A stretch of DNA of 64,000 nt from Ornithinimicrobium faecis (GCF_023923225.1 NZ_CP099489.1:2852001-2916000); one strand, 5' to 3'; positions 9,170 through 18,854 are shown, counted from the first letter of the stretch. Notes: generated from the letters alone by a model not told the origin. Numbers and translations are program-made.

Positions 9170-10804
9170 CTACTTGTCGCCGTCCTTGAGGAACTTGTCG
9201 AACCCGGCGGGCAGCTTGAGGTTAGACAGATCCTGCTCCGAGGGCTCCTCAGCGCCACCCGGCATGCCGAAGGCGCTGCCCAGGGCGTTGCCACGGGCCT
9301 CCTCCGCCTTCTGCGAGGCCAGCCGCTCCTGCTCGGCCCGCTTGGCCGGGTTGCCGCTCTTGCCCTTCTTGCGCTGCTGCTTGCCCTTGCCCTTGGCTGA
9401 GCCGCCACCCATGCCGGGCATCCCCGGCATGGCCGGCATCCCGGGCATGCCCCCGCCACCCTTGCGCATCTGACGCATCATCTTCTGGGCCTGGCCGAAG
9501 CGCTCGAGCAACTGGTTGACCTCGGACGGCGAGACACCAGAGCCCTTGGCGATGCGCGCGCGGCGCGAGCCGTTGATCTGCTTGGGGTGGGAGCGCTCAA
9601 ACGGGGTCATCGAGCGGACCATCGCCTCGACCCGGTCGAACTCCTTGTCGTCCAGAGCGTCCAGCTGGGCGCGCATCTGCTGCATCCCGGGCATCATGCC
9701 GAGCATCTGCTTCAGGGAGCCCATCTTCTTGATGGCCTGCATCTGCTCCAGGAAGTCGGTGAAGGTGAAGTCCTCCTCCGACAGGAACTTGCGCGCCATC
9801 TCGCGCTGCTGCGACTGGTCGAAGGCCTTTTCGGCCTGCTCGATCAGGGTCAGCACGTCACCCATGTCCAGGATGCGGCTGGCCATCCGGTCGGGGTGGA
9901 AGGTCTCGAAGTCCTTGACGCCCTCACCGGTGGAGGCGAACAGGATCGGCTCACCGGTCACGGTCGCGACCGACAGGGCCGCACCACCACGGGCGTCACC
10001 GTCGAGCTTGGTCAGCACCGAGCCGGTGATCCCCACACCGTCGGAGAAGGCCTTGGCCGTGTCCACGGCCGCCTGGCCGATCATCGCGTCGATGACGAAC
10101 AACACCTCGTCGGCGTTGGTCTCCATCCGGATGTCGTGCGCCTGGCGCATCAGGTCGACATCGACGGCCAGGCGACCGGCGGTGTCGATGATGACCACGT
10201 CAAAGCCCTTGTCCCGGGCGTGGGCCACACCATCGATCGCGACGTCGATCGGGTCGCCGAAGGAGCGGGTGCCCTCACCGGACTCCAGGGCCGCGTCGTG
10301 TCCAAAGACGTTGCCGCGCTCGGGCGCAAAGACCGACACCCCGGCGCGCTCCCCGACCACCTCGAGCTGGGTGACGGCGTTCGGCCGCTGCAGGTCGGCT
10401 GCGACGAGCAGCGGGGCGTGCCCCTGGTCCTTGAGCCAATAGCCGAGCTTGCCGGCCAGGGTCGTCTTGCCCGAACCCTGCAGACCGGCGAGCATGATCA
10501 CCGTCGGCGGGTTCTTGGCCAGGTTCAGCCGCCGGGTCGCTCCACCGAGGATGCTGACGAGCTCCTCGTTGACGATCTTGACGACCTGCTGGCCGGGGTT
10601 GAGCGCCTGGGACACCTCGGCGCCGAGCGCGCGCTCGCGCACACTGCCGGTGAACTGCTTGACGACCGGCAGCGCGACATCGGCGTCGAGCAGCGCCATC
10701 CGGATGTCACGGACGGTCTTGTTGACGTCGGTCTCGGACAGGGACCCCTTGCGCTTGAGGTTGCGGAAGGTGTCTGTCAGGCGATCGGAAAGGCTGTTGA
10801 ACAC
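9170..10804 (-). CDS. ffh: Signal recognition particle protein Ffh
   Basis: GTPase of the signal recognition particle: binds 4.5S RNA and hydrophobic signal sequences and docks on FtsY. The 544-residue protein has the N domain (FNSLSDRLTDTF), G1 GLQGSGKTT, the DTAGRLAVD G3 motif, TKLDGDARGG, then the M domain with Met-rich MPGMPAMPGMPGM and a Lys-rich tail of about 70 residues. The GTG at 10804 is preferred over GTG 10810 because the family begins at this point and because TAACCT at 10811-10816 is six bases before it, implying a leaderless transcript. Confidence 0.97.
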   Translation of the reverse strand: MFNSLSDRLTDTFRNLKRKGSLSETDVNKTVRDIRMALLDADVALPVVKQFTGSVRERALGAEVSQALNPGQQVVKIVNEELVSILGGATRRLNLAKNPPTVIMLAGLQGSGKTTLAGKLGYWLKDQGHAPLLVAADLQRPNAVTQLEVVGERAGVSVFAPERGNVFGHDAALESGEGTRSFGDPIDVAIDGVAHARDKGFDVVIIDTAGRLAVDVDLMRQAHDIRMETNADEVLFVIDAMIGQAAVDTAKAFSDGVGITGSVLTKLDGDARGGAALSVATVTGEPILFASTGEGVKDFETFHPDRMASRILDMGDVLTLIEQAEKAFDQSQQREMARKFLSEEDFTFTDFLEQMQAIKKMGSLKQMLGMMPGMQQMRAQLDALDDKEFDRVEAMVRSMTPFERSHPKQINGSRRARIAKGSGVSPSEVNQLLERFGQAQKMMRQMRKGGGGMPGMPAMPGMPGMGGGSAKGKGKQQRKKGKSGNPAKRAEQERLASQKAEEARGNALGSAFGMPGGAEEPSEQDLSNLKLPAGFDKFLKDGDK

Positions 10805-10810
10805 CCACAC

Positions 10811-10816
10811 AGGTTA
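10811..10816 (-). promoter_or_regulatory. -10 element of leaderless ffh
   Basis: TAACCT on the minus strand, six bases before the GTG start of ffh. No Shine-Dalgarno is present, and the alternative GTG at 10810 would touch the hexamer, so this element decides the start. No convincing -35 was found. Confidence 0.5.
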
Positions 10817-10884
10817 ACTGTTGGGGAGCCAACCACCGGCCTCGGCGCGGCACAGTTGCCGCGGCCCCGCGACATACTGCTCGT

Positions 10885-11772
10885 ATGCCGATCCGTCGCC
10901 GCCTCGCCGCCGCCCTCCGTTCGCGGGTGGCCGGCCCGGACGCCGACCGGCGGGCCGCCGCGATCTGGCTCGCCCCGGGCGAGCGCAGGTTCGCGCCGAC
11001 CGACCCGATCTGTCGGGTGCACAACCACGCAGGCATGTATGCCGGTGGGTTGCGTGCCCTGCTCCTGCAGTCACTGCACCCGTTGGCCATGGCGGGGGTC
11101 GGCGAACACTCCGGTTATCGGGGCGACCCGTGGGGACGGCTGCAGCGCACCAGCGAGTTCATCGCGATGACGACGTTCGGGCCGGTCGAGGGCGCCCAGC
11201 GGGTGCTGGATCGGATCAACCGGGTGCACGACACGGTCTCCGGCACCGCGCCGGACGGGCGGACCTATGACGCGCGGGACCCGCACCTGCTGACCTGGGT
11301 CCACGTCGCCGAGATCGACTCGTTCCTGACCGCCTACCAGCGTTACTCACGCACACCACTGACCCCGGCCGAGGCGGACACCTATGTGGCGCAGGCCAGC
11401 TGGGCCGCCGGCCAGCTCGGCGTCCCCGACGCGCCCCAGACCGTCGCGGACCTGCAACGGCGACTGTCGGCATACGGCCCAGAGCTTGCGGTGACCGACG
11501 GGGCGCGCGACGCCGCCGCGTTCCTGCTGCGCGAGCCGCCCCTGCCGATCGGCGCACGACCGGGCTACTGGATGCTGGCGGCCGGGGCGGTGACGATGCT
11601 GCCGGACTATGCCCGGGACCTGCTCGGCCTGCGCCTCGGACGCGTCGATGCCGTGGCGGAGCGCCTGGTGCTCCGACCCGCGGGGCGACTCGGGACTGCC
11701 GCTGTCGGTTGGGCGCTGAGCGAGCCGTCCGACCCGCGCAACTCCCCCGAGAGCTCTGCCACCAGCCGCTGA
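10885..11772 (+). CDS. MpaB-like oxygenase-family protein (DUF2236)
   Basis: A 295-residue protein of the DUF2236 group, which includes MpaB-type and latex-clearing haem enzymes. Characteristic pieces are MYAGGLRALLLQSLHPLAMAGV, WGRLQRTSEFIAMTTFG, a DPHLLTWVHV box and the C-terminal YWMLAAGAVTMLPDYARD. Which residues bind haem cannot be decided here. CATACT at 10873-10878 lies six bases before the ATG, suggesting a leaderless mRNA; the start codon itself is inside a copy of the GTATGCCG octamer. It sits between ffh and ftsY, and its stop faces that of ftsY. Confidence 0.78.
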   Translation: MPIRRRLAAALRSRVAGPDADRRAAAIWLAPGERRFAPTDPICRVHNHAGMYAGGLRALLLQSLHPLAMAGVGEHSGYRGDPWGRLQRTSEFIAMTTFGPVEGAQRVLDRINRVHDTVSGTAPDGRTYDARDPHLLTWVHVAEIDSFLTAYQRYSRTPLTPAEADTYVAQASWAAGQLGVPDAPQTVADLQRRLSAYGPELAVTDGARDAAAFLLREPPLPIGARPGYWMLAAGAVTMLPDYARDLLGLRLGRVDAVAERLVLRPAGRLGTAAVGWALSEPSDPRNSPESSATSR

Positions 11773-11934
11773 TCGTCGCCCTGGACCGCGACGAGCGATC
11801 ATTCCCGCGGGTCGGCGTGCATGCCAACAGGCAATGTCACGAGGCGTTGCGCAGACGTGCAGGTCAGCGAGTTGGCCCCGTGCGGCGAGGGCGACATCGC
11901 CTGTTTGAATGCACGGGCAGGAGTGCCCTCTGCG

Positions 11935-13125
11935 TCAGCCGATGATGGCGTCGACAAAGGCCTCCGGGTCAAACGGCGCCAGGTCATCTGGGCCCTCGCC
12001 GAGGCCGACGAGCTTGACCGGGACGCCGAGGCGGCGCTGGACGTTGACGACAATCCCACCCTTGGCGGTGCCGTCCAGCTTGCTGAGCACGATGCCGGTG
12101 ATGTTGACCGCCTCGCCGAAGACCTCGGCCTGGCGCATGCCGTTCTGACCGGTCGTCGCGTCGAGCACCAGCAGCACCTCATCGATCGGGCTCTGCTTCT
12201 CCACGACGCGCTTGACTTTGGACAGCTCGTCCATCAGGCCGGCCTTGTTGTGCAGGCGACCGGCGGTGTCGATGATGACCACGTCTGCCTCATAGTCGGC
12301 AGCCGACTTCACGGCGTCGAAAGCCACCGAGGCGGGGTCGGCGCCCTCGCGGTCCGAGCGCACGGTCGGCACGCCGACCCGCTCGCCCCAGGTCTGCAAC
12401 TGGTCGGCCGCGGCGGCGCGGAAGGTGTCGGCTGCGCCCAGGAGCACGTCCTTGTCCTCGGCGACCAGGACCCGTGCGAGCTTGCCGACGGTGGTGGTCT
12501 TGCCGGTGCCGTTGACGCCGACGACCAGGATCACCGAGGGGCGGTCCCCCACGCGGCTGGCAGCGACACGGCGGTCCATGCTCGGGTCGACCAGGGCGAG
12601 CAACTCCTCGCGCAACCAGCCCTTGACGACCTCGGGGTCGCTGGCTCCGTCGACCTGCACGCGGGTGCGCAACTTGCCGACCAGCTCGTTGGTGGCCTCG
12701 ACACCCAGGTCGGCCTGCAGGAGGGTGTCCTCGACGTCCTCCCACGACTGCTCGTCCAGGCCGCCGCTGGAGAGCAGCGCGAGCAGGGCGTTGCCGATGG
12801 CGTTGTTGGAGCGGGCCAGACGCGCACGCAGCCGGGCCAGGCGACCGCGGGCGGACGCGGGCTTCTCCAGGGTCGGGGTGACTGGCTCGGGCTCGACGTC
12901 GACGGCGACGCCACCACCGGTGTCCTCGACCGGCTCACCGTCCGGAGGTGCGAGGCCGTCTGCCTCACGCCCGTCCTCGCGCGGCACGCTCGGCGGTGCC
13001 TCGATGGTCTTGCTGCCACCCTTGCCGCCCCGGCCCCGAAAGAGGCCGACGATGACGGCAAGTCCGGCCAGGGCCACGACGGTGGCGACGGTCAGGTATT
13101 CCCACAGGCTGTCCACGCCCGCCAT
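11935..13125 (-). CDS. ftsY: Signal recognition particle receptor FtsY
   Basis: SRP-receptor GTPase that delivers ribosome complexes to the Sec translocon. The 396-residue protein has an N-terminal hydrophobic segment (about residues 6-28, WEYLTVATVVALAGLAVIV) and an acidic linker, typical of actinobacterial FtsY, then the NG domain: GVNGTGKTTTVGKLA, DTFRAAAADQL, DTAGRLHNKAGLM, SKLDGTAKGG and GLGEGPDDL. ATG at 13125 lies two bases after the upstream MFS stop; a GTG at 13131 overlapping that stop is an alternative. Confidence 0.96.
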   Translation of the reverse strand: MAGVDSLWEYLTVATVVALAGLAVIVGLFRGRGGKGGSKTIEAPPSVPREDGREADGLAPPDGEPVEDTGGGVAVDVEPEPVTPTLEKPASARGRLARLRARLARSNNAIGNALLALLSSGGLDEQSWEDVEDTLLQADLGVEATNELVGKLRTRVQVDGASDPEVVKGWLREELLALVDPSMDRRVAASRVGDRPSVILVVGVNGTGKTTTVGKLARVLVAEDKDVLLGAADTFRAAAADQLQTWGERVGVPTVRSDREGADPASVAFDAVKSAADYEADVVIIDTAGRLHNKAGLMDELSKVKRVVEKQSPIDEVLLVLDATTGQNGMRQAEVFGEAVNITGIVLSKLDGTAKGGIVVNVQRRLGVPVKLVGLGEGPDDLAPFDPEAFVDAIIG

Positions 13126-13127
13126 TG

Positions 13128-14447
13128 TCACAGACCGGATGGCCTCGTTGAGACAGTCCCGGTGCCCAGGGCGAGCACAGCGCCGATCAGGGTCACGACG
13201 GCCAGCAGGGCGAAGGCCGTGCTGTAGCTGCCAACCACCTCGCCCAGGAACGCTCCACCGGCCGGAGCGGCCACCATGGCCGCCGTCGTCGGCACGGTCG
13301 CGATGCCGTTGAGGGCACCGAAACTGCGGGTGCCCCAGCGGTCACTGACGCTGGTGGCCTGCAGCAGGGTGTAGATGCCGCGGGCTGCTCCCGCCCCGAT
13401 CGACGCAGCGATCAGCACGGTCAACGGCCCCTCCACAACGGCCAGCACCAGCACCATCACCGCCCCAAAGCCCAGGACCACCATGGCCCGCACCGGTGCG
13501 CTCAGCCGCCGCGAGAGCACCGGATAGCCGAAGCGACCGGCGAGCTGTCCCACGCCAACCAGCCCGAAGATGACCGCGGCGGTCTCGTGGCCGACGCCCC
13601 GCTCGGTCAGCATCGGGATGAGGTTCAGCGTGGCGCCGAACAGACCAAAGCCGGTCAGCGCGAGGACCACCAGCAGGAATCCGAAGGGTCGACTGCGGGC
13701 GGTGCGCCGGACATAGGTGCGCTCGACCTTCGTGGCCATCTCCGCGGTCTCGGGGGTGCCGGCGGCGGTTGAGGTTCCGGCGGCGGTTGAGGTTCCGACG
13801 GCGGCTGACGTGCCGGTGACAGTGCGGGTGCCGGTGGTGGCCCCGCTCGTGCGAGACCAGGCCGGCGTGAGCGCCAGCGCGTGCACCGGGATCGTGACAG
13901 CCCCCAGGATGACCGCCAGGACGACGGTGGTCTCCTGCCAGCTCAGGTGCCGCAGCAACACGGCCGTCACGGGCGCAAACACCGTGCCAGCCAGACCGCC
14001 AGCGAGGGTGACCGTGGTGATCGCAGCCACCCGCTGGGGACCAAACCAGTGCGTCAGGGCGGCGAAGGCCGGTGGATAGAGCACGGCCGACTGGGCGAGG
14101 CCGACCACGACCCAGGCCACGATGAACCAGAACAGCGTGGGGGCCAGGGCCACGCCCACCAGGGCAAGGACACCCAGCACGGAACCCCACGACATCACCG
14201 GGCGCGGGCCGACGCGGTCCAGGAGCCGCCCCACCCGCGGGGCAGCGACCGCCGAGGCCAGCAGCCCGAGCGAGAACGCACCGAACGCGGTGCTCGTCGA
14301 CCACCCGGTGTCAGCCGCGACGGCGGCGAGCATGACCGGATAGGCGTAATAGAGAATGCCCCAGCCCGTGAGCTGGGTGATGCAGAGCGCAGTGAGGACC
14401 CGGCGCCGCTCGGCGCGCGTCAGCTCGCTGGGGTCAGCGGCCGCCAA
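13128..14447 (-). CDS. MFS transporter
   Basis: Twelve-helix major facilitator of about 439 residues with an internal Thr/Ala/Gly-rich loop between the halves that contains three near-identical short repeats of the GTSTAAGT type. The helix 2-3 loop carries GRLLDRVGPRP and the second half GRFGYPVLSRRL, both MFS-like; the closest families are monocarboxylate or oxalate/formate-type carriers, but the substrate is not readable. No ATG or GTG fits the N-terminus: the best candidate is TTG at 14447, which overlaps the end of the small upstream gene by 14 bases. Likely co-transcribed with ftsY. Confidence 0.8.
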   Translation of the reverse strand: MAAADPSELTRAERRRVLTALCITQLTGWGILYYAYPVMLAAVAADTGWSTSTAFGAFSLGLLASAVAAPRVGRLLDRVGPRPVMSWGSVLGVLALVGVALAPTLFWFIVAWVVVGLAQSAVLYPPAFAALTHWFGPQRVAAITTVTLAGGLAGTVFAPVTAVLLRHLSWQETTVVLAVILGAVTIPVHALALTPAWSRTSGATTGTRTVTGTSAAVGTSTAAGTSTAAGTPETAEMATKVERTYVRRTARSRPFGFLLVVLALTGFGLFGATLNLIPMLTERGVGHETAAVIFGLVGVGQLAGRFGYPVLSRRLSAPVRAMVVLGFGAVMVLVLAVVEGPLTVLIAASIGAGAARGIYTLLQATSVSDRWGTRSFGALNGIATVPTTAAMVAAPAGGAFLGEVVGSYSTAFALLAVVTLIGAVLALGTGTVSTRPSGL

Positions 14448-14646
14448 CAGTGGGCTGTGTCGGGCGGCGGGTCTGCTCCCCGTGGCTCCGCAGGCCCTCG
14501 CCGCGGCGTCGGGCGCTCGCGACCAACTCCTCGCCCTCAGGCGTGAGCACCTGGCGCCCATCGCGGCGTGCCTCGACGGCGACGAACCCCACGACGAGTC
14601 CCCCGAGAGCCACGCACACAACCATGGCCAACACCAACGCGATCAT
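14434..14646 (-). CDS. Small single-pass membrane protein
   Basis: A 70-residue protein with one N-terminal hydrophobic helix (about residues 2-25, IALVLAMVVCVALGGLVVGFV) followed by a charged Arg-rich tail. It is not a family I recognise. Its 3' end overlaps the proposed MFS start, which supports it as a real coupled gene. The ATG at 14646 is preferred to GTG 14652. Confidence 0.5.
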   Translation of the reverse strand: MIALVLAMVVCVALGGLVVGFVAVEARRDGRQVLTPEGEELVASARRRGEGLRSHGEQTRRPTQPTVGGR

Positions 14647-14751
14647 GGTCACAACTGTGCAACGTTTTGGTCAGTCAAACAAATCACCATGCCGCAGCAA
14701 GGACATCTTTTCCAGCGAACGTGACGACTCTCACCGATCACGGCGGTTCTC

Positions 14752-14840
14752 GCGGGTCACGAGGGTGCGTCGCGGGTAGCGACAGGGCGGGTCACGAGGG
14801 TGCGCCGCGGGTGGCGACGGGGCGGGTTACAGGGCGGGTT
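14752..14840. repeat. 35-bp tandem repeat, about 2.5 copies
   Basis: Two near-identical 35-base units begin at 14752 and 14787 (start GCGGGTCACGAGGGTGCG) and a partial third at 14822. They lie between the smc stop and the small membrane gene, and 35 is not a multiple of three, so they are non-coding. The remaining 14653-14751 holds nothing I can identify beyond the probable promoter area of the small gene. Confidence 0.75.
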
Positions 14841-14847
14841 GCCCTGT
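14829..14847 (-). terminator. Hairpin after smc
   Basis: ACAGGGC and GCCCTGT form a seven-base stem with a five-base loop, directly after the smc stop codon on the minus strand. No T-run follows. Confidence 0.4.
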
Positions 14848-14848
14848 C

Positions 14849-17800
14849 TCAGGCGGACTGCGGTTGCACGTCGCGCAGTCGCTGAGACACGACGGTTGTC
14901 ACGCCGTCGCCCTTCATGGACACGCCATAGAGCGCGTCGGCGACCTCCATGGTGCGCTTCTGGTGGGTGATGACGATGAGCTGGCTGGAGTCGCGCAACT
15001 CCTCGAACAACGTGATCAACCGGCCCAGGTTGGTGTCATCGAGGGCCGCCTCGACCTCGTCCATGATGTAGAACGGGCTCGGTCGCGCCTTGAAGATCGA
15101 CACGAGCAGCGCGACAGCGGTCAGCGAGCGCTCACCACCGGAGAGCAGCGAGAGGCGCTTGATCTTCTTGCCCGGGGGCCGTGCCTCCACCTCGATGCCG
15201 GTCGTCAGCATGTCGTCTGGGTTGGTGAGGGTGAGTCGGCCCTCGCCACCGGGGAACAGCCGCCCGAACACCCCGGCAAACTGCTCGGCGGTGTCCTCGA
15301 AGGCCTCGGCAAAGACGCGCTCCACGCGGTCGTCGACCTCCTTGACGATGCCGAGCAGGTCCTCCTTGGAGCGTCGCAGGTCCTCGACCTGCTCGGTGAG
15401 GAACTTGTGCCGCTCCTCCAGCGCCGCGAACTCCTCCAGCGCCAGCGGGTTGACCTTGCCCAGGGCACTGAGCTTGCGCTCGGCGCTGCGCAGCCGCTTG
15501 TCCTGCTCCTCGCGGACAAAGGCCTTGGGCTCGGGGAGGTCGTCGGGGTCGTCATCGGGGCCGGGGATGGCCGGGATCATCTGATGCGGGCCGAACTCCT
15601 CGACGAGCGCCTCGGGGGCGATGCCCAGCTCCTCGACGGCCCGGGTCTGCAGGGCCTCAATGCGCAGGCGTTGCTCGGCGCGGGCGACCTCGTCACGGTG
15701 CACGGAGTCGGTCAGGTCGCGCAGCTCGTCCCCGAGCGTGGAGACCCGCCCCCTGCCCTCGGCCAGGCGCGTGTCCCGCTCGGCGGCCTGGGCACGTGCC
15801 TGGTCCCGGACGGTGGCGGCGGCACCGACGAGGGCGCGCACCTCCTCCAGCAGGTATGCCGATCCCTCGGCGACGGCGGTCGCGACCCGGGCGGCGTGGG
15901 CTCGGCGCTCGCGACGGGCGGCGGCCCGCTCCCGGGCCGCGATCTCCGACCGGGCGGCGGCCTCCAGGGACTCGGCACGGCCCTGCAGGGCGCGGGCACG
16001 CTCCTCCTGGGTGCGTAGCGAGAGCCGGACCTCGGTCTCCTTGGTGCGGGCGGCCGCGGCCACCGCGGCGAGACGGTCGCGCTCCTGCGTGCTCGGCTCC
16101 TCCTCGCCCGGCTCGGCCTCGGCGTCGGCCAGGCGCCCCACCAGGGCCTCCAGGTCGACCCGGCCGGCCTCGAGGGCCTCCTCGGCAGAGGCGATGGAGG
16201 CGGTGGTGCGCTCGTGCTCGGAGCGGGCAGCACGCACGGCCGACCCGAGCTGGCCGAGCTTCTCGGCCACGGCCGCCATCTTGGCGTCGGAGTCGTGGAG
16301 GGCGTCCAGTGCCTGCTGGGCGGCGGCGGCGTGCTGGGTGAGCTCCTGCTTGGCCCCGGCCAGCGCAAAGGTGGCCTTCTCCCCGCGCGCCGTCGCGGCG
16401 GCGAGCTCCTCCTGAGCCTCATCCAGAGCGCTCTGGATCTCCAGCAGGCTCGGCGCGGCCGAGCTGCCACCGCGGACCCAACCCGCGGCATACACATCAC
16501 CCTCACGGGTGACGGCCGTGATCTGGTGCCGAGCCACCAGGTCGGCTGCGGCGGCGTCGTCCTCGACGATCGCGACCCGGTGCAGCAGTGTCTCGACGGC
16601 CGGGGCGGCATCCTTGGCGACCGTGACGACGTCGCGCGCCCAGACGGCCCCTGCGCCCAGGTCGGGCCAGTCGCTGGTGTCGCTGGCGGGTGCGGTCTGC
16701 GGGACGAGGAGGGCGGCACGGCCCTGATCCTGCGACCGCAGGGTGGCCACGGCACTGCGCGCCTGGTCGAGCGACTCCATGACCAGGCCGTCCCCGGCCC
16801 AGCCGAGCGCCGCGGCGAGGGCGGCCTCATAGCCGCTCGTGACGGTGACCAGGCTGGTGACGGTGCCGAGGACGCCGCGGCCCTCCGGTGCGGCCAGCAG
16901 GGCGGCGGCACCGTCCTTGCGGCGCAGGCTCATCTCCAGGGCCTCGCAGCGGGCCGTGAGGCTCGAGCGTTGGGACTCGGCGGTGCGGACCTCGTCGGTG
17001 AACCGCTCGACGTCGGCTGCGGCAGCGACCCGGGCAGCCTCTGTGGTCTCGTAGTCCTGGTCGAGGCTCTCCTCGCCCTCCTCGACGTCGAGGACGCGCC
17101 CCTCGAGGGCGGCGAACTCCTGCTCGGCGCCGGCGGAACGGGTGGCGATGGACTCCAGCGCGGCGCGCAGTCGGCCGACCTCGGCCTCCCCCGCCTCCAG
17201 TCGGCTGCGGGCAGCGGCCACCTTGCCGGACAGGCGGGCCAGTCCTTCCCGGCGGTCGGCGGCGGCGCGGGCGAGACGGACCAGGCGCTGCTGCTCCTCG
17301 TGGTGGGCGGCCTCGGCGTCCCGTCGGGACTGCTCGGCCGTCTGCAGGGCCTCGCCGATCCCGGCGACCTCCTGCTCGAGCTGCTGCTCCTGCTCGCGCA
17401 GGGACGCGGCCTGGGCGCGCAGCTTCTCCGGGTCGCGGCCCTCCCCCGACCCGGCGGTGGCCTCCTCCTCGGTCTCACTGGCCAGCAGCCGCACCCGCTC
17501 GCGCGCCAGATCGGCCGTGGCGGAGGTGCGCTCGACGAGGGAGGACAGGGCATACCACTGGTCCTGGGCGGCATTGAGCGCGGGCGCGGCCTCAGCAGCC
17601 TCGGCCTCGAGCTCGGTGACCGTGGACTGTGCCGCGTTGAGCGCCTGCTGCACCGACGTGCGCCGGTTGATCATGGCGGTCTCGTCGGCGAGCTCCTGCT
17701 CCAGGGTGCTGGTGAGCTGGACCAGGTCGTCGGCCAGGATGCGCAGCCGGGCGTCGCGGACGTCGGCCTGGATGCTGGCGGCGCGGCGGGCGGTCTCGGC

Positions 17801-18424
17801 CTGCCGACCCAGGGGGCCCAGCTGGCGCCGGATCTCGGAGGTCAGGTCGCCCAGCCGGGTGAGGTTGCCCTCCATCGTCTCCAGCTTGCGCAGCGCCTTC
17901 TCCTTGCGCTTGCGGTGCTTGAGGACACCCGCGGCCTCCTCGATGAAGCCGCGACGCTCCTCGGGGGTGGCCCGCAGGACCGCGTCGAGCTGGCCCTGCC
18001 CGACGATGACGTGCATCTCACGGCCGATGCCGGAGTCGGAGAGCAGCTCCTGGATGTCGAGCAGTCGGCACGAGGTGCCGTTGATGGCATAGTCCGAGCC
18101 GCCGTTGCGGAACATGGTCCGCGAGATCGTCACCTCGGAGTAGTCGATCGGCAGCGCGCCGTCCGTGTTGTCGATGGTCATCGTGACCTCGGCGCGCCCC
18201 AGCGGCGCCCGCCCGGAGGTGCCGGCGAAGATGACGTCCTCCATCTTGCCGCCGCGCAGACTCTTGGCGCCCTGCTCACCCATCACCCACGCGAGGGCGT
18301 CGACCACGTTGGACTTGCCCGAGCCGTTGGGCCCGACGATGCACGTGATGCCCGGCTCCAGGCGCAGCTTGGTGGCCGAGGCGAACGACTTGAACCCCTT
18401 GAGGGTCAGGCTCTTGACATACAC
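14849..18424 (-). CDS. smc: Chromosome segregation protein SMC
   Basis: Core ATPase of the Smc-ScpAB condensin, loaded near the origin to compact and align sister chromosomes. The 1191-residue protein shows Walker A GPNGSGKSNVVDAL near residue 35, two long coiled coils, a hinge around residues 520-660, then the ABC signature LSGGERSLTAVALL and Walker B YIMDEVEAALDDTN. The GTG at 18424 gives MYVKSLTLKGF, matching the family start; AGGAG lies about 13 bases before it. It is the downstream end of the acyP-mutM-rnc block. Confidence 0.97.
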   Translation of the reverse strand: MYVKSLTLKGFKSFASATKLRLEPGITCIVGPNGSGKSNVVDALAWVMGEQGAKSLRGGKMEDVIFAGTSGRAPLGRAEVTMTIDNTDGALPIDYSEVTISRTMFRNGGSDYAINGTSCRLLDIQELLSDSGIGREMHVIVGQGQLDAVLRATPEERRGFIEEAAGVLKHRKRKEKALRKLETMEGNLTRLGDLTSEIRRQLGPLGRQAETARRAASIQADVRDARLRILADDLVQLTSTLEQELADETAMINRRTSVQQALNAAQSTVTELEAEAAEAAPALNAAQDQWYALSSLVERTSATADLARERVRLLASETEEEATAGSGEGRDPEKLRAQAASLREQEQQLEQEVAGIGEALQTAEQSRRDAEAAHHEEQQRLVRLARAAADRREGLARLSGKVAAARSRLEAGEAEVGRLRAALESIATRSAGAEQEFAALEGRVLDVEEGEESLDQDYETTEAARVAAAADVERFTDEVRTAESQRSSLTARCEALEMSLRRKDGAAALLAAPEGRGVLGTVTSLVTVTSGYEAALAAALGWAGDGLVMESLDQARSAVATLRSQDQGRAALLVPQTAPASDTSDWPDLGAGAVWARDVVTVAKDAAPAVETLLHRVAIVEDDAAAADLVARHQITAVTREGDVYAAGWVRGGSSAAPSLLEIQSALDEAQEELAAATARGEKATFALAGAKQELTQHAAAAQQALDALHDSDAKMAAVAEKLGQLGSAVRAARSEHERTTASIASAEEALEAGRVDLEALVGRLADAEAEPGEEEPSTQERDRLAAVAAAARTKETEVRLSLRTQEERARALQGRAESLEAAARSEIAARERAAARRERRAHAARVATAVAEGSAYLLEEVRALVGAAATVRDQARAQAAERDTRLAEGRGRVSTLGDELRDLTDSVHRDEVARAEQRLRIEALQTRAVEELGIAPEALVEEFGPHQMIPAIPGPDDDPDDLPEPKAFVREEQDKRLRSAERKLSALGKVNPLALEEFAALEERHKFLTEQVEDLRRSKEDLLGIVKEVDDRVERVFAEAFEDTAEQFAGVFGRLFPGGEGRLTLTNPDDMLTTGIEVEARPPGKKIKRLSLLSGGERSLTAVALLVSIFKARPSPFYIMDEVEAALDDTNLGRLITLFEELRDSSQLIVITHQKRTMEVADALYGVSMKGDGVTTVVSQRLRDVQPQSA

Positions 18425-18547
18425 GTGTTGGGGCAGCTCCTGGTGCGGCGGACTTGCGGTCACTGTACCGGCGGGGCGCCCCGATCCCCCGCACCTCGAC
18501 TCCATGAACCTGACAGAGCGCCCCCCACGTCGATCGGAGAGACGGCC

Positions 18548-18838
18548 TCAGCGCTCCCGGAAACCGCTCAGACCGTCGGTGGGCTCGTGCCACTGGACCG
18601 TGATCCCGGAGACGTGGCCCGGCCTGCTGCGCAGGGAGGTCTCCTCACCCAGCAGCTCGATCAGGGCCTGGATCGACTCCTGGGGTCCCTGCGCGTTGAC
18701 CTCGACCCGGCCGTCGGGCAGGTTGCGGGCGTGGCCGACGAGACCGAGCTCGAGGGCGCGGGCGCGCGTCCACCACCGGAAGCCCACGCCCTGGACCCGG
18801 CCGCGCACAAAGATCAGGGCTCTGTTCATCACACTCAT
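18548..18838 (-). CDS. acyP: Acylphosphatase
   Basis: Small cytosolic enzyme hydrolysing acylphosphates. The catalytic Arg is in VRGRVQGVGFRWW and the catalytic Asn in HARNLPDGRVEV; length of about 96 residues matches the family. ATG 18838 and ATG 18829 are both possible starts. It lies between mutM (ten bases upstream) and smc, a common actinobacterial arrangement. Confidence 0.93.
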   Translation of the reverse strand: MSVMNRALIFVRGRVQGVGFRWWTRARALELGLVGHARNLPDGRVEVNAQGPQESIQALIELLGEETSLRSRPGHVSGITVQWHEPTDGLSGFRER

Positions 18839-18854
18839 CAGCACATCACAGCCG

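Noticed and set aside
11773..11934. A short gene or terminator between the MpaB-like gene and ftsY
   Set aside because: Only weak open frames and imperfect hairpins without a T-run; nothing could be supported.
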